Positions 1 to 5,402 of a stretch of DNA of 8,189 nucleotides are shown here, piece after piece. Position 1 is the first letter of the stretch, and each line of letters starts with the position of its first letter. The notes beneath the pieces were generated by a model, which saw only the letters and a program-made list of their open reading frames with translations, did not search any database and had not been told where the DNA came from. The position numbers and the translations under genes are program-made. This DNA is from an uncultured Clostridium sp. (lineage in GTDB: Bacteria > Bacillota > Clostridia > Lachnospirales > Lachnospiraceae): positions 1-8,189 of the forward strand of contig USBM01000090.1 of the NCBI GenBank assembly GCA_900552885.1. Reading direction: 5' to 3'.

Positions 1-126
1 TCCGATGTTGACGAAATAATGGCAAAAACTCCCAATACAGTTCATGAAATTCAAAAAGTCCCGGGAGATGATAGTATGCGGTTTTCTTTTTTTATTTGCT
101 TATTTTTTAATATATTTTATTATAAT

Positions 127-133
127 AAGGAGG
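127..133 (+). promoter_or_regulatory. Ribosome binding site that sets the nuclease start
   Basis: A perfect AAGGAGG lies 6 bases before the ATG at 140. An in-frame ATG at 44 has no comparable site, and its extension would add an apparent hydrophobic helix encoded by the T-rich tract at about 80-120. This site is why I start the gene at 140. I found no convincing -35/-10 pair in 1-139. TATAAT at 121-126 abuts the binding site, which is too close for a normal promoter. Confidence 0.85.
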
Positions 134-139
134 AATACT

Positions 140-1045
140 ATGAGTAAGACATTTGATGAACTGACGATTGCGGATGACTTCATGTTTAGCAAGGTAATGC
201 TGAATGAACGATTGGCAAAGCATTTTCTAGAGGTAATATTGGGGTGCCGGATTCACTCGGTTACATATCCAAAGTATGAGCATTATATTAATGTCCGCTA
301 TGACGCAAAGAGCATCCGGTTAGATGTTATACTAGAGGATGATAAACATACGGTATATAATTTGGAGATGCAGACGGCAAAGCTGACCGGGTTAGTCAAG
401 CGTAGCCGTTATTATCAGGATCTGATCGATCTGGATCTGTTGCAAAAAGGCGCAAAGTATGATGAATTGAATCATAGTATTGTAATATTTATCTGTACCT
501 TTGATCTGTTTGGTAAGAATCAATGGATCTATCGATTCTACAATGTGTGTCAACAGCTGCCGGAACTCAAGTTACAGGATGGCACGGAGAAGGTGTTCGT
601 GAACACAATGGGAGAGCTTGGGGATGTAGATGAGGAATTTAAGCAGGTAATGCAGATATTTAATGGTTTGCAGGCAGAAGGAGATTTTGCAGAGGAGTTA
701 CAACAGGAAGTTGAACGGGTCAAGTTAAGCGAAGAATGGAGGCGTGAGTATATGACGTTACAGGTTTTGCTGGATGATACGAAAAGAGAGGGATATAAGG
801 AAGGTCATAATGCAGGATTGATTGAAGGATTGAATGAAGGATTGAATGAAGGTGACTGGAGACGTTTAATTCATCAAATCTGTAGAAAGCTACAAAAGGG
901 AAAGAACATTCCAGACATTGCAGATGAATTAGAAGAGACCGAGGATGTAATTGCAGATATTGTAGCTGTCATAGAACAGTGCGGAACAGATTGTGATGAA
1001 GAGCTGATCTGTAAGAAAGTATTAGAGACACAACAGGAAAAGTAA
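140..1045 (+). CDS. Rpn/PDDEXK_2 family nuclease (putative transposase-type)
   Basis: This 301-residue protein matches the Rpn-type PD-(D/E)XK family, often annotated as 'Rpn family recombination-promoting nuclease/putative transposase'. Characterised members are DNA endonucleases that promote RecA-independent recombination. The fold core is visible. The N-terminal FDELTIADDFMFSKVM segment (residues 5-20) is typical of the family. Next comes a candidate catalytic Asp in RLDV (D62), then the Glu-x-Gln motif LEMQ (E76, Q78), where Gln takes the usual Lys place as in many relatives. An RSRYYQDLIDLDLLQKG helix (88-104) and a hydrophobic IVIFICTFDLFG strand (114-125) follow. The C-terminal part is charged and helical, with a Gly-Leu-Asn-Glu repeat at 226-237 and a final small helical domain. 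Length is normal for the family. The gene stands alone, with its own terminator, and I see no terminal inverted repeats around it, so mobility is not supported. Family assignment is firm; the cellular role is not known. Confidence 0.88.
   Translation: MSKTFDELTIADDFMFSKVMLNERLAKHFLEVILGCRIHSVTYPKYEHYINVRYDAKSIRLDVILEDDKHTVYNLEMQTAKLTGLVKRSRYYQDLIDLDLLQKGAKYDELNHSIVIFICTFDLFGKNQWIYRFYNVCQQLPELKLQDGTEKVFVNTMGELGDVDEEFKQVMQIFNGLQAEGDFAEELQQEVERVKLSEEWRREYMTLQVLLDDTKREGYKEGHNAGLIEGLNEGLNEGDWRRLIHQICRKLQKGKNIPDIADELEETEDVIADIVAVIEQCGTDCDEELICKKVLETQQEK
815..850 (+). repeat. Three 12-bp tandem units in the nuclease gene
   Basis: The unit GGATTGAATGAA occurs perfectly at 827-838 and 839-850. A one-base variant, GGATTGATTGAA, sits at 815-826. 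The unit is in frame and encodes GLIE-GLNE-GLNE (residues 226-237). EG-rich repeats of variable copy number are common at this place in the family, between the nuclease core and the C-terminal helices. Slippage could change the linker length without breaking the frame. Confidence 0.9.
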
Positions 1046-1060
1046 GAGGGAACAGAGATA

Positions 1061-1103
1061 ATAACAGTAGGGAATCCATTGTGGATAACCTGCTGTTATT
1101 TTT
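1061..1103 (+). terminator. Intrinsic terminator after the nuclease gene
   Basis: The arm ATAACAGTAGG (1061-1071) pairs with CCTGCTGTTAT (1089-1099), with one U-G wobble. Inside it, ATCCA and TGGAT form a second perfect 5-bp stem around a TTG loop. The hairpin ends in a run of five T (1099-1103). It lies 15 bases past the stop codon, so it should end the nuclease transcript and separate it from the next gene. Confidence 0.8.
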
Positions 1104-1170
1104 ATGTCTTGGTAGATTATGACATTTCAAAGGTAGTATATGCCGGAACACCCAAATAAAAAAAGGATTA

Positions 1171-1179
1171 TGCTAAAAT
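1171..1179 (+). promoter_or_regulatory. Possible extended -10 element for the zinc-ribbon module
   Basis: TGCTAAAAT fits an extended -10 (TGn plus TAAAAT). It lies between the terminator at 1061-1103 and the start codon at 1229. No good -35 is present at the standard spacing (CCCAAA at 1151-1156), so the call rests on the extended -10 and on the need for a promoter downstream of a terminator. Confidence 0.35.
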
Positions 1180-1215
1180 CCAATCAACATATTTACATAT
1201 GAAATGCAAGGAGAA

Positions 1216-1222
1216 AAGGGAG
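1216..1222 (+). promoter_or_regulatory. Ribosome binding site that sets the start at 1229
   Basis: AAGGGAG lies 6 bases before ATG 1229. The upstream in-frame ATG at 1199 has no purine-rich site before it, only an A/T-rich stretch, and would add ten lysine-rich residues ahead of the zinc ribbon. Starting at 1229 gives MKVCTNCKKEL, where the ribbon begins right at the N-terminus as usual for this protein type. Confidence 0.7.
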
Positions 1223-1228
1223 AAAAAG

Positions 1229-3385
1229 ATGAAGGTATGTACGAATTGCAAGAAAGAATTGCCGGATGACGCAGTGTTCTGTGATAATTGTGGAACCAGA
1301 GTGGAGGAGGTAAAAGAGATTGTTGCGAAGAAAGAGAAAGGCAACCATGGTTTATTCAGAAGAGGGATTCTGATTCTTGGAGTGATAGTGGTTGTGGCAG
1401 GTGTAGTGTTAGGAGTGATTCATTTTGCGGGCAGGAATACGGATGTAAAAGGAAATGCAATCTGCTTTGTGAGTGATAATGAATTAATGCTTCTGGATCA
1501 GCGGATGAAAGAAACGATTACACTTAGTAAGAATTATATTCAGTCTCTATATGCAAATAGTGAGGATGATGAAGATGAGAATAACGAGGACGATACCGAT
1601 GCTGTAGGCGTTTATGAAGATGAGAATAATGAGAACGAGGCATATAAGCAGAACAGCATAATTAAAGAGTCTATCAATAGCATTACGACATACAGGGATG
1701 AGAAGCGTGTGGTTTATCCGGATAAGCTGATTTGTGTTCCGCAAAATACAAATGTAGAGAGTTACTCATTATATTATCGTATGTTAAAAGGGGATAATAC
1801 CGATCCGGTTAAGATCGATTCGGAAGTTACAGGTGAATATCAGGTGGTAGATAACGGTAATAAGATCGTTTATCAGGCAGGTACGGATCTGTATATGTAT
1901 GATTTCAAAGAAAAGAAAAAACTTGCAAAAGATGTTATGGAAGAGAGTATGTGGCAGGCTGCGGAGGATGGAAGTAATATCAATTATATATCATCGGATG
2001 GAAAATTATATCAGGTAGATGCAGATGGAACGGAAAAGAAGATTGCGTCCGGCTTGACAAGGGATGATGAATTGGGTAAAGCGGAGAGTCTGTATAAGGC
2101 CGATCCGGATCAATTATATTATACGGCTACTGTGGAAGAAGAGATAAATATTGCAGATTATATAGAAGATGATCTGGAACCGCTTGCAGAAGTGACAGAG
2201 CCGGAGTGCCCGGATGAGCCGGAAGAGGTTTATTGGGATGACTATGAAGATGATGCAGATTACGAGAAAGCATATAAGAAGTGGGAAAAGGAATATAAGA
2301 AATGGGAAGAGGAGAAGGAAGCATATGATGAGGCCTATGTGACCTACGAAGTAGCAGAGGAAAAGCAGGAGAAACGACAGACTTTCTGGGATACCGTCAA
2401 AGAAATGAAAGTAACGGTGGATATAGTGACATTGTACTACTATGACGGAGAACAGGTGCAGGAGCTGGGATCGTATGCGACTGAGGGGGAACAACCGGAT
2501 ATGCTGGGAGATGCTGCGTTTTTTAGTGCAGTATTGGATCAAAGCAGGATCGATAAGTTAAAAGCATCGGATTATTTTGGAGATGATGTGGATGTGGATG
2601 AAGAGGATGATGATGTGTATACCACATTGGAATCAGATGTAGTGGAGTTGTTTGGACGTGGAGAAGTTGAAAAGGCTTGTTGGATTGTTGACGGGAAGTG
2701 CTATGATCTGGGTCTGTATATGAATGAAGTGTCGGCATTCTATGCAACAGTGAAAATGAATGGTGTTATCTATCTGCAGGATGAGGAATTGAAACAGATT
2801 GAGCTGGCAGATGGTAAATTACAGGAACCGGTTGTTTATGACACAGGGGTTACCGGGATCGCTTATGTTACAGAAGTGGACTCTGATGAGACAAAGAATC
2901 TGTGTTATTGGAAGGAAGATGCTTTGTATATTAACAAGAAGAAGGTGGAAGGAATAACGGATGCAGAAGATATAGAGCTAGAATGGATTGATGATGGAGT
3001 GCTATATTACTATCAGGATATAGATAAGAATAACGAAGACAATGAGACAGGAACCTTGTGTGTCTATAAAGATGGCAAGACGAAACAGATTGCATCCGAT
3101 GTAAAATTGTATTCTCTGCAAAAAGAGGCAGATGGTCGTTTCTATTACATGAAAGATTATGATAGTGATGGGCAGGAAGGTGTTTTGTGTTATTTAGAGG
3201 ATAATGAACCTGTCGTGGCAGTAGAAGATGTACATGAGTATTGTGTTACGGAGAATGGTAGTATTTATTATCTGAAGAATTATGATGAGGTGAATTACAC
3301 CGCGGATCTTTATTTGCATGAGAAAAAAGAAGAAAAGCTGATCCAGTCGGATGTGCAGGGCGCAGCACTTCCACAGTGGAAGTAA
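1229..3385 (+). CDS. Zinc-ribbon, single-TM protein with acidic propeller-like ectodomain
   Basis: The product has 718 residues and I know no characterised homologue. A cytoplasmic zinc ribbon (C4, C7, C18, C21: CTNC and CDNC) is followed by a basic stretch (HGLFRR) and one membrane helix at about 46-67, giving an N-in, C-out topology. The roughly 650-residue outer part begins with a region of short beta-rich blocks. It contains a Asp/Glu/Asn-rich segment at 111-140 and a long charged insert at about 310-400. That insert has a heptad stretch with Tyr/Trp core positions (345-373). From about 544 to the end, four blocks of 40-46 residues recur, with G-x-x-YY and D-x-D or YD signatures near 590, 636 and 677, which suggests beta-propeller blades. 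I infer a surface sensor or binding protein; no catalytic motif is visible. The next gene starts 117 bases downstream with no terminator between, so co-transcription is likely. Confidence 0.85.
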   Translation: MKVCTNCKKELPDDAVFCDNCGTRVEEVKEIVAKKEKGNHGLFRRGILILGVIVVVAGVVLGVIHFAGRNTDVKGNAICFVSDNELMLLDQRMKETITLSKNYIQSLYANSEDDEDENNEDDTDAVGVYEDENNENEAYKQNSIIKESINSITTYRDEKRVVYPDKLICVPQNTNVESYSLYYRMLKGDNTDPVKIDSEVTGEYQVVDNGNKIVYQAGTDLYMYDFKEKKKLAKDVMEESMWQAAEDGSNINYISSDGKLYQVDADGTEKKIASGLTRDDELGKAESLYKADPDQLYYTATVEEEINIADYIEDDLEPLAEVTEPECPDEPEEVYWDDYEDDADYEKAYKKWEKEYKKWEEEKEAYDEAYVTYEVAEEKQEKRQTFWDTVKEMKVTVDIVTLYYYDGEQVQELGSYATEGEQPDMLGDAAFFSAVLDQSRIDKLKASDYFGDDVDVDEEDDDVYTTLESDVVELFGRGEVEKACWIVDGKCYDLGLYMNEVSAFYATVKMNGVIYLQDEELKQIELADGKLQEPVVYDTGVTGIAYVTEVDSDETKNLCYWKEDALYINKKKVEGITDAEDIELEWIDDGVLYYYQDIDKNNEDNETGTLCVYKDGKTKQIASDVKLYSLQKEADGRFYYMKDYDSDGQEGVLCYLEDNEPVVAVEDVHEYCVTENGSIYYLKNYDEVNYTADLYLHEKKEEKLIQSDVQGAALPQWK
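1571..1629 (+). repeat. In-frame 14-bp direct repeat in the acidic segment
   Basis: GAAGATGAGAATAA occurs at 1571-1584 and again at 1616-1629, exactly 45 bases apart, so the copies stay in frame. Both encode EDENN inside the acidic stretch (residues 115-119 and 130-134). The flanks also resemble each other (CGAGG follows both after a few bases), which points to an old 45-bp duplication. Confidence 0.75.
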
Positions 3386-3485
3386 GATGGTTCATCAGGT
3401 AATACACATATTATGAGAATGAAGCAAAGCGGAATATAGAATAGCGTGTAAAGCACGAAGCAGTTGTACGTTTTAAAGGAAGAAC

Positions 3486-3493
3486 GAGGAGGA
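3486..3493 (+). promoter_or_regulatory. Ribosome binding site that sets the GLUG protein start
   Basis: GAGGAGGA precedes ATG 3503 by 9 bases. The in-frame ATG at 3464 would place 13 charged residues (MYVLKEERGG and so on) before the signal peptide, with this same site inside the coding region, so 3503 is preferred. The 117-base gap from the previous gene holds a small CGTG-TAAAG-CACG hairpin (3445-3457) without a T run, and a weak TAGAAT at 3437-3442 with no good -35. I do not call a separate terminator or promoter there. Confidence 0.8.
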
Positions 3494-3502
3494 ATAAAAC
3501 AT

Positions 3503-5359
3503 ATGAGAAAATCAAAACTAATAGGAACAATACTTGTTGCCTGTGGCATGTTGCTTGCAGGAACGATGGGAAAGCCGGTGATAAGTTGTGCGGCGGGAAC
3601 AGATAATGTGGTAGAGAGTGATGTACAGCAGCGTGGTGCTGCGGTGGATCTGACAATTTCCAGTGCAAGGGAATTAAATGAGTTTGCCCAGAAGGTGAAT
3701 AATGGGAATAATTATGAAGGGATGACGATTAAGCTGACTAATGATATCGTATACGATGGAGTGACGGTGAATAACTATACACCGATTGGTATAAACAATC
3801 ATTATTTTAGGGGAACTTTTGATGGAGACGGACATACGATCTCCGGTATTATTGTGTCAAGTCAGTCATATGTGGGGTTGTTTGGTTTATTGGAGGGAAA
3901 TGTCCAGAATGTAACCGTTAAGAATTGTTCCTTTGAAGGAGGCGGTGGTGGTGGAATTGCGTATTCCCTAAGTTCCCAAAATTCCGAGGTTAAGATATCT
4001 AATTGTCAGGTGATGGATTGTATAATAAAGATGGAGAAAGAGGCAGGCGGTATTGTTGCAGAGGTGAATAGTAATTCGATGGTTGTAAACTGTTTCACGA
4101 ATAGTAAAGTATCGGGTAATGGTCGTTTTTCTGCTGCAACAGGAGGTATTGTTGGCTGTAGTAAAGGTAAGATATATAATTGCAGCAATATAGGAAGTGT
4201 CACAAATTATGAGGCATCCAATTATTATAGGCGCTATGCTGGGGGAATCTGTGGTTATTTGGACTATAATACAGCAGAAATCCAGAACTGTTTTAATGCC
4301 GGTGCTGTGTCCGGCATGGTAGGAAGCGTTGGAGGCATTGGAGGTATTGTAGGATATGGCAGTGTGGCAACAATCGTGGCAAATTGCTATACGGCAGAAT
4401 CAGCCTGTGCAACTAATTTTGGAGCGATGAATGGAACAGAGAGAGGATGTAAAGCCTATTCGGATGCGTATATGCGAGGCGGGGAATTCCTGAATCTTAT
4501 GAATAGCAATCGGGGAGCAAATGGAGCCTGGGCAGCATGGGAAAAACGCGCGGAATCCCCATATCCGGTTCCGGCAAAGGCTGTTTCAATCACGAACTAC
4601 AGTGCGTCTTTGGCATCCGGGGATATTGTATATACAGGCGAGGAACAGAAGCCGGCAGTTGTTGTTGCGAATGGTAGCACAACCTTAGTGCAGGATGTGG
4701 ACTACACGGTAACTTATGAGAATAATGTAAATGCCGGACAGGCGGCGGTAATTGTCAGAGGCTGTGGAAGGTATATGGGTGACGTGACGTTACCATTTAC
4801 GATACAAAAGGCAGATACTGTGATCAAGTTCAAAGCACCGGGAACGAAAGTGTATAACACGTATGGATATACAACAAGTCTGGGAGCAAAGATTGAAAAG
4901 GGGAATGAAAAAGGAAAGTTAAGTTATCAGTCATCGGATCAGAGTGTAGCAACCGTATCGGATGCAGGTACGATTCATGACGAGGGTGTTGGTGCCACTA
5001 CAATAACGATTACATGTCCGGAATCAGATAATTATAAGGCTGCTACGGTATCTACAGTATATACGATCAAACCGGGAAAGCAGACGGCATTTGTAAAACG
5101 TTCTGGCAAGAAAATGCGGGTATCTTGGTACAAAGTATCATCCGCAAGTGGTTATCAGCTGCAATATGCTGCAAAGAAATCATTTAAGAAATGTAAGACG
5201 ATCACGATCCGCAAGAAATCAAGGACAAAATACACAATTAAGAAATTAAAACGGGGCAAGACATACTATGTCAGAGTGCGTACCTATAAGAATACAAATG
5301 TGAATGGTCAGCAGACAGTCGTAACGGGAGCGTGGAGCAAGGCACGCAAAGTTCGGTAA
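3503..5359 (+). CDS. Secreted GLUG beta-helix protein with Ig-like repeats and FN3 tail
   Basis: The 618-residue product starts with a Sec signal peptide: basic MRKSK, a hydrophobic core, and probable cleavage near SCA-AG (about residue 30). Residues 50-120 carry the typical lead-in to GLUG proteins, with TIKLTNDIVYDG, a PIG motif and GTFDGDGHTISG. Residues 122-300 form GLUG-type repeats (YVGLFG, AGGIVAEV, TGGIVG, AGGICGY, GGIVGY), expected to fold as a right-handed beta-helix. Residues 361-436 are an Ig-like domain with the pattern DIVYTGEEQKPAV and YTVTYENNVNAG. Residues 437-524 are a second Ig-like (Big_2/MBG-type) domain with YQSSDQSVATVSDAGTI. Residues 526-618 are fibronectin type III. 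There is no LPxTG motif and no C-terminal membrane helix, so retention would have to be non-covalent. A surface adhesin or matrix role is inferred from the domains; no enzyme site is seen. The next gene begins after 43 bases. Confidence 0.88.
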   Translation: MRKSKLIGTILVACGMLLAGTMGKPVISCAAGTDNVVESDVQQRGAAVDLTISSARELNEFAQKVNNGNNYEGMTIKLTNDIVYDGVTVNNYTPIGINNHYFRGTFDGDGHTISGIIVSSQSYVGLFGLLEGNVQNVTVKNCSFEGGGGGGIAYSLSSQNSEVKISNCQVMDCIIKMEKEAGGIVAEVNSNSMVVNCFTNSKVSGNGRFSAATGGIVGCSKGKIYNCSNIGSVTNYEASNYYRRYAGGICGYLDYNTAEIQNCFNAGAVSGMVGSVGGIGGIVGYGSVATIVANCYTAESACATNFGAMNGTERGCKAYSDAYMRGGEFLNLMNSNRGANGAWAAWEKRAESPYPVPAKAVSITNYSASLASGDIVYTGEEQKPAVVVANGSTTLVQDVDYTVTYENNVNAGQAAVIVRGCGRYMGDVTLPFTIQKADTVIKFKAPGTKVYNTYGYTTSLGAKIEKGNEKGKLSYQSSDQSVATVSDAGTIHDEGVGATTITITCPESDNYKAATVSTVYTIKPGKQTAFVKRSGKKMRVSWYKVSSASGYQLQYAAKKSFKKCKTITIRKKSRTKYTIKKLKRGKTYYVRVRTYKNTNVNGQQTVVTGAWSKARKVR

Positions 5360-5390
5360 ACACGAAAAACAGTATGGATGAAATACGCAT

Positions 5391-5396
5391 GGAGGA
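5391..5396 (+). promoter_or_regulatory. Ribosome binding site for the second zinc-ribbon gene
   Basis: GGAGGA ends 6 bases before ATG 5403. The whole gap from the preceding stop codon is 43 bases, with no hairpin followed by a T run and no promoter-like pair, which supports translation from a shared mRNA with the GLUG gene. Confidence 0.8.
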
Positions 5397-5402
5397 AACA
5401 GT

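Noticed and set aside
59..66. TCCCGGGA palindrome as an operator or the stem of an upstream terminator
   Set aside because: It is a short perfect palindrome with no loop. Pairing with the downstream T-rich tract gives only a weak three-base stem.
44..139. N-terminal extension of the nuclease from ATG 44, with an apparent membrane helix
   Set aside because: No ribosome binding site precedes it, the helix is encoded by an A/T-rich non-coding-like tract, and a perfect site directs the start at 140, where the family's N-terminus begins.
1..147. Open frame 1 from the window edge to the stop at 145-147, as a possible tail of an upstream gene
   Set aside because: The second half translates a poly-T tract and a ribosome binding site, which is not protein-like. 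A frame 2 tail ending at 17-19 is equally possible and too short to judge.
140..1103. The nuclease gene as an active insertion sequence
   Set aside because: No flanking inverted repeats or target duplications are visible, and the Rpn family is usually found as stand-alone genes.
2114..2542. 142-residue minus-strand open frame opposite the first zinc-ribbon gene
   Set aside because: It is antisense to a Glu/Asp/Lys/Tyr-rich coding region. The Leu/Ile/Phe-rich product is the expected shadow, with no good ribosome binding site.
3533..3544. LVAC (residues 11-14 of the GLUG protein) as a lipobox
   Set aside because: The Cys is too close to the N-terminus for a normal lipoprotein signal, and the hydrophobic core continues past it to a better signal peptidase I site near residue 30.
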